Source of the DNA: JAMXLO01 sp963749575
Lineage (GTDB): Bacteria > Pseudomonadota > Alphaproteobacteria > Acetobacterales > Acetobacteraceae
Assembly (NCBI GenBank): GCA_963749575.1
Contig: CAVVNM010000020.1
Location: 124,001-188,000 of the forward strand
Reading direction: 5' to 3'
Length of the DNA stretch: 64,000 nucleotides
Shown: positions 28,477 through 37,399 of the stretch, one piece after another
How positions within the stretch are numbered: position 1 is the first letter of the stretch
How the letters are laid out: each line of letters begins with the position of its first letter
Made by a program: the position numbers and the translations under genes
The notes under the pieces: generated by a model
Database searches by the model: none
Told to the model about the DNA's origin: nothing
What the model saw: only the letters and a program-made list of their open reading frames with translations

Positions 28477-30045
28477 CCGGCGCTTCGACATCCGCACCGG
28501 CACCGACCGCCGACCCCGCACTGGCAGCGGGGGCCTCGTCGGCGGCGGACCCCGCGGCGACACCTGTATCCTCGACGACCGGGGATCCCGCAGAGACGTC
28601 GGTGACCGCGACCCCGGCCGATCCGGGAACGACACCTGTATCCTCGACGCCCACGGACCCCGCGGGCGCACCGGTGACCGCGACACCGGCCGATCCGAAT
28701 GGAGTGCCAGCGCCCGCGAACCCGACCGACCCCGCAGCGACACCCGTGTCCTCGACGCCCACGGACCCGGTGGGCGCACCGGTGACCGCGACACCGGCCG
28801 ATCCGAATGGAGTGCCAGCGCCCGCGAACCCGACCGACCCCGCAGCGGCACCCGTGCCCGCGACGCCCACAGACCCTGCGGGCGCACCTGTGCCCACGAC
28901 ACCGGCCGACCCCGGAGCGACACCCGTACCTGCCGCGCCGGCGGACCCCAGCGGGGTGCCCGTTCCCGCAATACCGGTCGAACCTGCACCGGCACCTGCG
29001 CCCGTCTCACCCGGGGACCCGGTTCCGGCACCGGCACCCGCGCCCGTCTCACCCGGGGACCCAGTTCCGGCACCGGCACCCGTGCCCGTCTCACCCGGGG
29101 ACCCCGTGCCGGCGCCCAACCCGGTGACGGCGATCAACGGAGGAGCCCTACGGCGGATCGACGATCGTGGGCGTGAACGGCGCGGAACAGATCAATGCAT
29201 TTGGCTACTCCAATACGATCAACGCCAATGGTGGCAGCGGCACGGTGAACGCCGGTCAGGGCCAGGCCACGGTCAATGCCGGCAGCGGCAACCTGACGAT
29301 CAATCTTGCCGGCTACGGCAATCTGGTCGCCGGCGGCAACGGCGCCGACACGGTGACCGGCAGCCAGGGAAACACCTCGGTGACACTCGGCGACGGAACC
29401 GACGTGGTGCAACTCGGCGGCTACAACAACACGATCGCACTCGGCAACGGCAACAACTCGATCGACGCGGGCGCCGGCAATGCGATCGTGAGCATCGGCA
29501 ACGGCAACAGCAGCATCACGGCTGCCGGCTACGGCAACCAGATCAGCGTCGGCAATGGCAGCGATACCATCACCGCGGGCGCCGGGAGTGCCAGGATCGT
29601 GGGTGGCAGCGGCACCGACACCGTGCAACTCCAGGGCTACAGCAACACCGTCAGCTTCTCCGGCGGCAACGACTCGATCACCGGTGGGCAGGGATCCGAT
29701 GTCTTCGATCTGACTGGCGGCAGTGCCAGTCTCGCTCTGCACGGAAGCAACGAAATGGTGTTCTTGAACGGCACCAGTGCCACGATCGATGACCAGGGAG
29801 GCGGGCTGGCAATCAAGATCGCCGGTGGCGGGACCGACGTGATCCAGAACTTCGGATCCGATCCGTCGGGCTGCATCGACCTGCTCGGTGGTCTGGGCGG
29901 CTACAGCGGCGCTTCACAGGTGCTGGCGTCCCTGACGTCGGACGGTCATGGCGGCAGCCTGCTGTCGCTGGGAAGCTCGGGGTCGATCGACTTCGCGAAC
30001 GTGGGCGTATCGCAGCTTCACGCCAGCAATTTCCAGTTCAATTGA
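28448..30045 (+). CDS. Proline-rich RTX-like secreted repeat protein, two frameshifts as read
   Basis: Restored length about 531 residues. ATG 28448 has AGGAGC upstream. After MSGTTLNA an extra G (near 28472) leads into a 200-residue Pro/Ala/Thr linker with repeats of the TPADPxGVPAPANPTDPAATP type; a second extra base (CCC near 29148) leads into YGGSTIVGVNG and a Gly/Asn-rich beta-helix of repeats such as GNGNNSIDAGAGN and GSDTITAGAG. The C-terminus (DVIQNF, DGHGGSLLSLG, FQFN) is that of type I-secreted RTX-like adhesins. No T1SS genes are in the window. Role: likely cell-surface or extracellular, inference only. Confidence 0.72.
28632..28847 (+). repeat. Two tandem 108-bp coding repeats in the RTX-like linker
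   Basis: A 108-bp unit (36 codons) beginning at TCCTCGACGCCC occurs at 28641 and again at 28749, with near identity. It encodes TPTDPxGAPVTATPADP and the following NGVPAPANP stretch. Being in-frame and nearly identical, it reflects recent unit duplication within the gene. Confidence 0.8.
29001..29110 (+). repeat. Three 42-bp direct repeats, Pro-rich linker end
   Basis: Units starting CCCGTCTCACCCGGGG at 29001, 29043 and 29085, period 42 bp (14 codons), encode PVSPGDPVPAPAPA. The third copy decays toward NPV. This block joins the linker to the beta-helix region. Confidence 0.8.
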
Positions 30046-30117
30046 ACTAGCTAGGGCGCGTCCCTCAATTGAGCCAAATGACGGTGGCGGCGAGTTGGGT
30101 CACAACCAGCAAGAAAA

Positions 30118-30255
30118 TGGAACCGCAAATCACGCAAATCACGCAAATCCAGGCCAATTGCGGGCTTGCGGCGTAACTGACGCACCGACCGGACCATCGG
30201 TTCACCGCGGCTTCATCAGCGACCATTTGCGTGTTTTGCGTGATTTGCGGTTCCA
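30118..30255. repeat. Long inverted repeat, probable REP/MITE-like noncoding element
   Basis: The arms 30118-30148 (beginning TGGAACCGCAAATCACG) and 30225-30255 are inverted copies matching at 30 of 31 positions, separated by 76 bp. The arm contains a tandem (CACGCAAAT) motif. The element sits in the 448-bp gene-free gap 30046-30493 before efp, and would form a large stem in RNA. No transposase ORF lies inside. In the rest of that gap (30046-30117, 30256-30493) I see nothing further. Confidence 0.7.
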
Positions 30256-30493
30256 CCTCTTTGCTTACTGCGGTCTTCGCCGCGCCGGAATTTTCCAACT
30301 GAGGACACACCCTAGCGTCCCGGTTGCTCCACGGCCCTGACGAACCGGCTGTGGGGCACCGGGATTGCCGCGAACGGCCGCCCAATGCCAGGTGTGTGCT
30401 ACCCGACAGGCACCGATTGCGCGGAACTTGCCGCTGCCTGCCCCCCGGTTTAGAAGCCGCCAACCCGATCCCAGACCGCAAAAGAGCATTCCG

Positions 30494-31060
30494 ATGAAGC
30501 AGCAGGCGAACCTGATCCGTGCCGGACAGGTCATCGAGCACGACGGACGGCGCTGGACCGTGCTCAAGCAGCAGATCATCACCCCCGGCAAGGGCGGCGC
30601 CTTCATCCAGGTGGAAATGCGCGACCTCAAGTCGGGCAACAAGACCAACGAGCGCTGGCGCACCGCCGACACCGTCGAGCGGCTGATGACCGAGGAGAAG
30701 GAGTACAACTACTCCTACACCGACGGCACCAACATGGTGCTGATGGATCCGGAAAGCTACGAGGAGACCCACATCCCGCTGGACCTGCTCGGCGACATGG
30801 CGCCGTTCCTGCAGGACAACATGCGCGTCACCATCGACCTGGTGGAAGGCGACCCGGTGGGCATCCACCTCCCCCCCACCGTCGTGCTGGAAGTGGTCGA
30901 GGCCGACCCGGTGGTGAAGGGCCAGACCGCCGCCTCGTCGTACAAACCGGCAAAACTGTCCAATGGCGTGAAGACCTCGGTGCCGCCATTCATCGAGACC
31001 GGCGAGAAGATCGTGGTGAAGACCGAGGACGGCAGCTACGTGGAGCGCGCCAAGGGCTGA
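30494..31060 (+). CDS. efp: Elongation factor P
   Basis: 188 residues, the usual EF-P length. KOW-like domain I carries the modification loop TPGKGGAF with target Lys33; domains II and III follow with EEKEYNYSYTDGTNMVLMD, IPLDLLGDMAPFL and GVKTSVPPFIETGEKIVV. EF-P relieves ribosome stalling at polyproline motifs by binding next to the P-site tRNA. The PGKG loop with epmA and epmB 5-7 kb away argues for beta-lysylation of Lys33. The proline-rich RTX-like protein immediately upstream would be a natural EF-P-dependent client (inference). ATG 30494 is followed 17 bp after the stop by the suhB-like gene. Confidence 0.95.
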   Translation: MKQQANLIRAGQVIEHDGRRWTVLKQQIITPGKGGAFIQVEMRDLKSGNKTNERWRTADTVERLMTEEKEYNYSYTDGTNMVLMDPESYEETHIPLDLLGDMAPFLQDNMRVTIDLVEGDPVGIHLPPTVVLEVVEADPVVKGQTAASSYKPAKLSNGVKTSVPPFIETGEKIVVKTEDGSYVERAKG

Positions 31061-31077
31061 CCGGAGAGCCGGCGCGC

Positions 31078-31914
31078 GTGGCGCTCCGCCTCTCCCCGCA
31101 CCTGACCGTGATGGCCAACGCGGCGCAAAAGGCGTCGAAGCGGCTGCTGCGCGATTTCAACGAGGTCGAGCAGTTGCAGGTCTCGGTGAAGGGACCGTCC
31201 GACTTCGTCTCGCAGGCCGACATCCGCTCCGAGCAGACGCTGCGCGAGGAGCTGAACAAGGCACGTCCCGGCTACGCCTTCCTGATGGAGGAGTCCGGTG
31301 CCTCTGGCTCGGCCCACTGGTCGTGGCGCTGGGTGGTCGATCCGCTCGACGGCACCACCAACTTCCTGCACGGCATCCCGCACTGGGCGATCAGCATCGG
31401 GCTGGAACGCCGGCTGGCCGATGGCGGCAGCGAACTGGCCGCCGGCCTGATCTATGCCCCCGCGGTCGATGAGCTGTTCTGGGCCGAGAAGGGCGGCGGC
31501 GCCTTCGTCAACGAACGCCGCCTGCGCGTCTCCGCCCGGCGCGAGCTGAAGGAGGCGGTGTTCGCCACCGGCATCCCGTTCGCCGCGGTCGCCCCGCAGC
31601 GTCGCCTGGCGTTCGCCCGCACGCTGGGCGTGCTGATGCCGCAGGTCGCCGGCATCCGCCGCTTCGGCGCCGCGGCGCTCGATCTCGCCTGGGTCGCCGC
31701 CGGCCGCTACGACGGGTTCTGGGAACTCGGGCTGAAGCGCTGGGACATGGCCGCCGGCGTGCTGCTGGTGCGCGAGGCGGGCGGCTTCGTCACCGATCCC
31801 GCGGGCCAGGACCCGCGCGACACCGGCGACGTCATCGCCGCCAATCCGCATCTGCATGTGGCGTTGAGCGAGGCGGTGATCGAAGGCGTTGCGCGCAGCC
31901 ATCAGGGCGCGTGA
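31078..31914 (+). CDS. Inositol monophosphatase family protein (SuhB-like)
   Basis: 278 residues. Metal-dependent phosphatase motifs are intact: VVDPLDGTTNFLHGIPHWAIS near residue 85 (Asp ligands and WVVDP), and KRWDMAAGVLLVREAGG near residue 220 with the second Asp. It belongs to the FIG superfamily and hydrolyses inositol monophosphate or similar sugar phosphates; in E. coli SuhB also works in rRNA antitermination. GTG 31078 is preceded by GGAGAG at 31062-31067. It follows efp by 17 bp and leads into the envelope motor-like genes. Confidence 0.88.
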   Translation: MALRLSPHLTVMANAAQKASKRLLRDFNEVEQLQVSVKGPSDFVSQADIRSEQTLREELNKARPGYAFLMEESGASGSAHWSWRWVVDPLDGTTNFLHGIPHWAISIGLERRLADGGSELAAGLIYAPAVDELFWAEKGGGAFVNERRLRVSARRELKEAVFATGIPFAAVAPQRRLAFARTLGVLMPQVAGIRRFGAAALDLAWVAAGRYDGFWELGLKRWDMAAGVLLVREAGGFVTDPAGQDPRDTGDVIAANPHLHVALSEAVIEGVARSHQGA

Positions 31915-31972
31915 ACAAGATGCCGGCTGCATTCACTGTCTTCCCATGCCGTTCCCCGGTAATCTGACGCGC

Positions 31973-32780
31973 ATGCGACAAGCCTGTCTTCTGCTGACGG
32001 CACTGCTCTGTGCGGCCGGACCCGCACTGGCGCAGGTCACCGTCGATCTGCAGGCGCTCGACGCGTTGCCGGGCGCCAAACCTGCGGCCAGACAGCCGGC
32101 CGCGCACAAGTTGCGGCCCCGGACCGCGCCAAGGCGGGTTGCCGTTGCCAAGCCGGGCAAGGCGTCGCCGCATCCGGTGACCGCGCAGCCGGCCACCGCC
32201 CCGCCGGCGGCTGCCGCAGCCACCGCCGGCGCTGACCCCGCCGCGCCGCAGCCGCCGCCGGCGACGCTGCCGACCGCGCCGCCGGACGCCGTCGCCCTGG
32301 CACCCGTGGCACCACCGCCGCCGGCCGCGCAACCGGCCGCAGCCACCGCCGCCTCCGCCGATCTCGGACAGTGCCACCAGCGCGGCGACAACCACCGACG
32401 CGGGGCTGCGCGTCACCTTCGGCGCCGGGCAGGCCGATCTCAGTCCGGCCAGCGCCGAGGCCATCAAGGGTATCGTCCAGGCAGCGCCAGCGGGCGACAG
32501 CACCAGCTTCAACGTCGTGGCCTACGCCGCCGGCACGCCGGAAGATCCCTCGACGGCCAGGCGACTTTCGCTGTCGCGCGCCCTGGCGGTGCGCAGCGCG
32601 CTGATGGCCGATGGTGTCGGTTCGTCCCGCATCTATGTGCGCGCGCTCGGTGCCACGGGCGGCGACGCAGCGCCGGATCGCGTGGACCTCGCCGTCATGG
32701 GCGGCAATGCGGCGGTGGCGTCACCGGTCAGCGCAGGTGCGCCGTCGCCGGATACCGTCACCAAGAGCCAGCCGCCGTGA
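31973..32780 (+). CDS. OmpA-like periplasmic protein, one frameshift as read
   Basis: Restored length 268 residues. ATG 31973 begins a signal peptide (MRQACLLLTALLCAAGPALA); an ATG at 31946 is the alternative. Residues 30-130 are a low-complexity Ala/Pro linker, and the C-terminal 110 residues an OmpA/MotB-type peptidoglycan-binding-like domain (VTFGAGQADLSPASAEAI, FNVVAYAAGTPED, SLSRALAVRSALMADG, RVDLAVMG). One extra G near 32360 breaks the frame after TAASA. It ends with a GTGA overlap to the ExbB/MotA-like gene. Confidence 0.72.
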
Positions 32781-33929
32781 CCCGCCCCAAGGTCTATCTG
32801 ATCCGCATGGCGGTGTTCCTGGTTGCGGTGCTCGCCGTCGCCGCCGCGCTGTCGCCGGTCCTGCTGGTGGCTTTCGGCAACAACCCGATCCTCAACAGTC
32901 TGATCCTGGCGGTTGCGCTGATCGGCATCGGCTGGAACCTGCGCCAGGTGCTGCGGCTGTCGGCCGAGGTCACCTGGGCTGGAGACCTACCAGACGGCAC
33001 GCCCGCACCTCACGTCGCTGCCCGCACCGCAACTGCTGGCACCGATGGCCAGCATGCTGGCGGCGCGCGAAGAGCAGAGCCGCACCGACCAGGCCCGCTT
33101 CACGCTCTCCGCCACGGCCATGCGCAGCCTGCTCGACGGAATCGCGTCGCGGCTCGACGAAAGCCGCGAGCTGTCCCGCTACATGACCGGCCTGCTGATC
33201 TTCCTGGGCCTGCTCGGCACCTTCTGGGGCCTGCTGAAGACGGTCGGCGCGGTGTCCGACGTGATCGGATCGATGTCGGTCGGCTCGGGCGATCTGAACG
33301 CACTGTTCGAGCAGCTCAAGTCCGGCCTGGCGAAACCGCTCGCCGGCATGGGCACGGCATTCTCCGCCTCGATGTTCGGCCTGTCCGGCGCACTGGTTCT
33401 GGGGTTCCTCGACCTCACCGCGGGCCAGGCGCAGAACCGTTTCTTCAACGAGCTCGAGGAATGGCTGGCCGGGCTGACGCGGCTGTCGTCCGGCGTGCTG
33501 GCGGAAGGCGACGGTTCGGTGCCGGTCTATGTGCAGGCGCTGCTCGAGCAGACCGCCGAGAACATGGAGAACCTCCAGCGCATCCTGCAGCGCGGCGAGG
33601 ACGGCCGCGCGCAGGCGAACCAGGCGGTGATGGCGCTGACCGAGCACATCGCGACGTTGTCGGACACGATGCGCACCAGCCAGCAGCTCATGCTGCGCCT
33701 CGCCGAGTCGCAGGCGGCGATCGGGCCGGCGTTGCAGCGGCTTGGCGAGCAGCGCCGCGACCAGGGTTTCGAGGATGCCGCGCGCGGCCATCTGCGCAAC
33801 ATCGAACTCTATCTGCAACGTCTGCTGGCCGATGCCGAGCAGGGCCGCGCGCAGAGCACCGCCGAGTTGCGCAATGACCTGCGCATCCTGACCAGGACGG
33901 TCGCCGCGCTGGCCGAGGACCAGCACTGA
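32777..33929 (+). CDS. MotA/TolQ/ExbB-type proton channel protein, one frameshift as read
   Basis: Restored length 383 residues. Two N-terminal helices (MAVFLVAVLAVAAAL, ILNSLILAVALIGIG), then after an extra G near 32985 (TGGG for TGG) the stretch LETYQTARPHLTSLP. The MotA/TolQ/ExbB core follows: YMTGLLIFLGLLGTFWGLLKTV and KPLAGMGTAFSASMFGLSGALVLGFLDL. The C-terminal 150 residues are a cytoplasmic coiled coil. Such proteins form pentameric proton channels that power a MotB/TolR/ExbD partner; the next gene supplies one. GTG 32777 overlaps the OmpA-like stop. Confidence 0.85.
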
Positions 33930-33931
33930 CG

Positions 33932-35509
33932 ATGGCGCTGACGGTACGCCGCCGCGGCGACAACGGCCTGTCGGCCTGGCCCGGCTATGTGGACGCGCTG
34001 TCCACGCTGCTGATGGTCATCATCTTCGTGCTGCTGGTGTTCGTCCTGGCGCAGGCCTTCCTGTCGGTCGCTCTGACGGGCCGCGACAAGCAGCTCGACC
34101 GGGTGAACCGCCAGCTCGCCGAGGTCAGCGACATGCTGTCGCTGGAGCGCGGGCGGGGCGCGGACCTGCAGCAATCGATCGCGCAGCTCAATCGCGAACT
34201 GGCAGCGGCCAGCACGGCACGCGACTCACTGTCGCAGCAGCTTGCCGCATTGCAGGCGCAGACGGAGCGCGCCACCGCCGATCGTGACACGCTGCGTTCG
34301 GAACGTGACCGGCTGGCGCAGGAGCTTGCCGACGCTGCGTTGCAGGCACGTTCGGGCGCCGCGCGGGTGACGCAATTGCAGCAGGACCTCGCGGCGTCGG
34401 CAAATCGCACCGATGCCGCGAAGCAGGAGACCGCGACGGTTGCGACGCAACTCGCCGAGGCGCGCCGTCAGCTTGGCGACACCGCCAACCGGCTCGCGGA
34501 TGCACAGGCGCAGCTGGTCGAGATGCAGCGGCAGATCGCCGAGCTCGACAAGACGGTGCAGGTGAACAAGGAAGCCATCGCCAGCAAACTGTCCGATCTG
34601 GCGAAACTGAACAACCAGCTCACCGATGCCAGGACGCAGCTTGCCGAGATGCAGCGGCAGATCGCCGAACTCGACAAGACGGTGCAGGTGAACAAGGAAA
34701 CGATCGCGGCAAAGCTATCGGATCTTGCCAAGCTGGCGGAAGAGAACCGGGCGCTCGCAGCGTTGCGCGATTCGCTGGAGAAGCAGGCGCAGGACGCGGC
34801 CGCGCGGTCGGTGACCGACCAGCAGCGTCTTGATGCCGTAACGACGCTGCTGGCCGAGGAGAAGCGGCTCGGCAGTTCGGCCCGGGCACGGATCGCGTTG
34901 CTCAGTCAGCAGGTGGATGAGCTGAAGGCGCAGCTTACGACGATTGCGAAGGCGCTCGATCTGGCGCAGACCCAGGGGCAGGAGAAGGATACCCAGATCG
35001 CCAATCTCAGCCAGAAGCTGAATACCGCGCTGGCCGCCAAGGTGGAGGAACTGCAGCGCTACCGCAGCGAATTCTTCGGCAAGTTGCGCGACGTGCTGGC
35101 CAGCCACCCGGGCATCCAGGTGGTCGGCGACCGGTTTGTGTTTCAGAGCGAGGTCCTGTTTCCGCTCGGCAGCGCCGATATGACGCAGGCGGGCCAGACC
35201 GAGATCACCGCCCTCGCCGTCACCATCAAGGAAATCGCGAAGGAGATACCGTCCGACATCAAGTGGATCCTGCGCGTCGATGGCCACACCGACCGCCAGC
35301 CGATCAAGGGTGCGGGCGGGTTCGCTTCCAACTGGGAGTTGTCGGCAGCGCGCGCCATCACCGTGGTGAAACTGTTGATCGCCGAAGGCGTGCCACCGCA
35401 GCATCTCGCCGCGACCGGGTTCGCCGACAACCAGCCGCTTGATCCCGCCGACACACCGGAAGCCTACGCGAGGGACCGGCGCATCGAGCTTCGGCTGACC
35501 GACCGATAG
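33932..35509 (+). CDS. MotB/OmpA-type stator-like protein with long coiled coil
   Basis: 525 residues. One membrane helix (GYVDALSTLLMVIIFVLL) holds an Asp at its start, as in the proton-binding MotB/TolR helix. Residues 55-370 are coiled coil, including two 42-residue units with MQRQIAELDKTVQVNKE. The C-terminal domain is OmpA/MotB-like: VGDRFVFQSEVLFPLGSA, LRVDGHTDRQPI, NWELSAARAITVVKLL and DRRIELRL, the peptidoglycan-binding consensus. It begins 2 nt after the channel gene and should form a stator complex with it; its stop directly abuts the TPR gene stop. Confidence 0.88.
   Translation: MALTVRRRGDNGLSAWPGYVDALSTLLMVIIFVLLVFVLAQAFLSVALTGRDKQLDRVNRQLAEVSDMLSLERGRGADLQQSIAQLNRELAAASTARDSLSQQLAALQAQTERATADRDTLRSERDRLAQELADAALQARSGAARVTQLQQDLAASANRTDAAKQETATVATQLAEARRQLGDTANRLADAQAQLVEMQRQIAELDKTVQVNKEAIASKLSDLAKLNNQLTDARTQLAEMQRQIAELDKTVQVNKETIAAKLSDLAKLAEENRALAALRDSLEKQAQDAAARSVTDQQRLDAVTTLLAEEKRLGSSARARIALLSQQVDELKAQLTTIAKALDLAQTQGQEKDTQIANLSQKLNTALAAKVEELQRYRSEFFGKLRDVLASHPGIQVVGDRFVFQSEVLFPLGSADMTQAGQTEITALAVTIKEIAKEIPSDIKWILRVDGHTDRQPIKGAGGFASNWELSAARAITVVKLLIAEGVPPQHLAATGFADNQPLDPADTPEAYARDRRIELRLTDR
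34511..34762 (+). repeat. Two 126-bp direct repeats in the coiled coil of the stator-like gene
   Basis: CAGCTGGTCGAGATGCAGCG at 34511 recurs as CAGCTTGCCGAGATGCAGCG at 34637, 126 bp apart (42 codons), with high identity over most of the unit. The in-frame duplication lengthens the coiled coil by one six-heptad module. Confidence 0.8.
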
Positions 35510-36079
35510 CTACGCCTCCTCGCCCAGCGCGTGGCGGCGCAGATCCTTCAGGCGGTCCTGGCCGCCCGGGGTCTTGGGATCGATCTCCAGCACCTTCTGC
35601 CAGGCCGCATAGGCGCCCTTCCAGTCCTTGCGTGCCTCGGCGATCGCGGCGAGCGTTTCGAACGCGGCGAAGCTGCGCGGTTCGCGCTGCAGCGTCGCCT
35701 GGATGTCCGCGATCGCACCTTGCGTATCACCCGCGGCGAAGCGGGCGACAGCACGCTGATGGAATGCTTCGGCCAAATTCGGATCAAGCGTGATCGCGTC
35801 GGAAAAATCCTCGATCGCATCCTGATCGGCATCGGCCTTCATTTCGCGCAGACCGCGGCTCATCAGCAGCGTTACCGCCGGCGTGCCGGAGTTCAGCCAG
35901 AGCTGTCTGATCTGCTCTTCCAGCGGGCCGGCGATCTCCTCGCTTGGCGCCGACTTCAGCGCGCCAAGCAGCTTGTCGAGCGCGGCGCGGCGATCGTTGC
36001 CGGGCGCCGCCGCATTCTGCGCACTCGCCGGCACTGCGCAGAACAGCAAGACAGCGAGCAGCATGGGCTTGGTGGACAT
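35510..36079 (-). CDS. Exported TPR-repeat protein
   Basis: 189 residues from ATG 36079 with a signal peptide (MSTKPMLLAVLLFCAVPASA). Helical repeats from residue 60: GLREMKADADQDAIEDFSDAITLDPNLAEAF and two further TPR units ending in KVLEIDPKTPGG. It probably mediates protein-protein contacts in the periplasm. The ATG shares its first A with the glcF stop (TGATG), so it is the last gene of the glc operon, and it is convergent with the stator-like gene, the stops being adjacent. Confidence 0.8.
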   Translation of the reverse strand: MSTKPMLLAVLLFCAVPASAQNAAAPGNDRRAALDKLLGALKSAPSEEIAGPLEEQIRQLWLNSGTPAVTLLMSRGLREMKADADQDAIEDFSDAITLDPNLAEAFHQRAVARFAAGDTQGAIADIQATLQREPRSFAAFETLAAIAEARKDWKGAYAAWQKVLEIDPKTPGGQDRLKDLRRHALGEEA

Positions 36080-37396
36080 CAGGCGTACTTCCCCTGGAGG
36101 ACCGGCGGGATCGGACCACCCGCCATCCAATCGAGCAACTCGACCGTGTGCACCACCGGCAGTCCGCCGCCGGCAAGCTGGGTGATGCAGCCGATATTGC
36201 CGGCGGCGATCAGGTCGGGGTTGGTGGCGCGCAGGTTGCCGAGCTTGCGCTCGCGCAGGCGGGTGGCGATCTCCGGCTGAAGCATGTTGTAGGTGCCGGC
36301 CGAGCCGCAGCAGATATGCGGCTCGGCTGGTTCAACCACGTTGAAGCCGGCACGTTGCAGGAGCGCCTTCGGTTCGGCGGTGACCTGCTGGCCGTGCTGG
36401 AGGCTGCACGCGGAATGATAGGCAACTGTCAGCCGCGGCGCCGCACGCGCCGGCGCATAGTCGATGCGAACCAGGAATTCACTGATGTCGCACGCAAGTT
36501 CCGCGATCCTGCGGGCATTGCTGCGCCAAGGCTCCGGCTCGGAGCGGAACATGAACCCATAGTCCTTCACCGTGGTGCCGCAACCGGAGGCGTTGATCAC
36601 GATGGCGTCGAGCCCCTCGCCGTCGATCTCACGGCTCCATGCGGCGATGTTCGCACGCGCACTGGCCATGGCCGCCGCGTGCTGTCCCATGTGGTGCGTC
36701 AGCGCGCCGCAGCAACCGGCTCCGCGCGCCGTTACGACCTCGACGCCGAGCCGCGTCAGCAGCACGGACCGTGGCCGCATTGATCTGAGGCGCCAGCACC
36801 TGCTGCGCGCAGCCGGCCAGCAGTGCCACACGGGCACGACGTTCGCCCTGCGCGTGATGCAGCTGCGGTGCCGCCAGCGCACTGGGCGATGGCACCGCGT
36901 CGGGCACCAGCGCCAGCATCGCACGCACCCGTCGGCCAAGCCGGCCGGAGTCCGGAACCATTCGCGCAAACGGCCGCACCACACGTGCGCCGAGCAGCGC
37001 GGCGCGAAACAGTGCCGGACGCGGCAGCACCGTGCCCAGCATGGCCCGCAAGGCACGCTCATGCCACGGCCGGCGATAGGTCCGTTCGATATAGCTGCGC
37101 GCGTGATCCACCAGGTGCATGTAGTTCACGCCGGACGGACAGGTGGTCATGCAGGCGAGGCAGGAGAGGCATCGATCGACATGGCGCACCACCTCTTCGG
37201 CGGCCGGCCGGCCGGTCTCCAGCATGTCCTTGATCAGGTAGATGCGCCCGCGTGGGCTATCGAGTTCGTCGCCAAGCAGTAGGAAGGTCGGACAGGTCGC
37301 GGTGCACAATCCGCAATGCACACAGCTACGCAGCACCTGATTGGACGCAGCGGTGTCCGGATCGCGTAACTGCTCGGCGGTGAAATTGGTCTGCAT
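36079..37396 (-). CDS. glcF: Glycolate oxidase iron-sulfur subunit GlcF, one frameshift as read
   Basis: Restored length 438 residues. Two 4Fe-4S clusters, CVHCGLCTATCP and CLSCLACMTTCP, lie near residues 25 and 75; two CCG domains follow with GCCGALTHHMG and ICCGSAGTYNMLQ, each preceded by a Cys motif. An extra G near 36768 interrupts the frame after NAATVR. With GlcD and GlcE it forms membrane-linked glycolate oxidase, passing electrons from FAD to the quinone pool. ATG 37396 follows the small membrane gene by 3 bp. Confidence 0.9.
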
Positions 37397-37399
37397 GGC

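Noticed and set aside
28632..29126. CRISPR-like direct repeats
   Set aside because: The 108- and 42-bp units are in-frame tandem coding repeats with no spacers or cas genes.
32777..35509. A Zorya anti-phage system
   Set aside because: The ZorA/ZorB-like architecture is superficial; no ZorC, ZorD or ZorE gene is nearby and the neighbours are suhB and efp, a housekeeping context.
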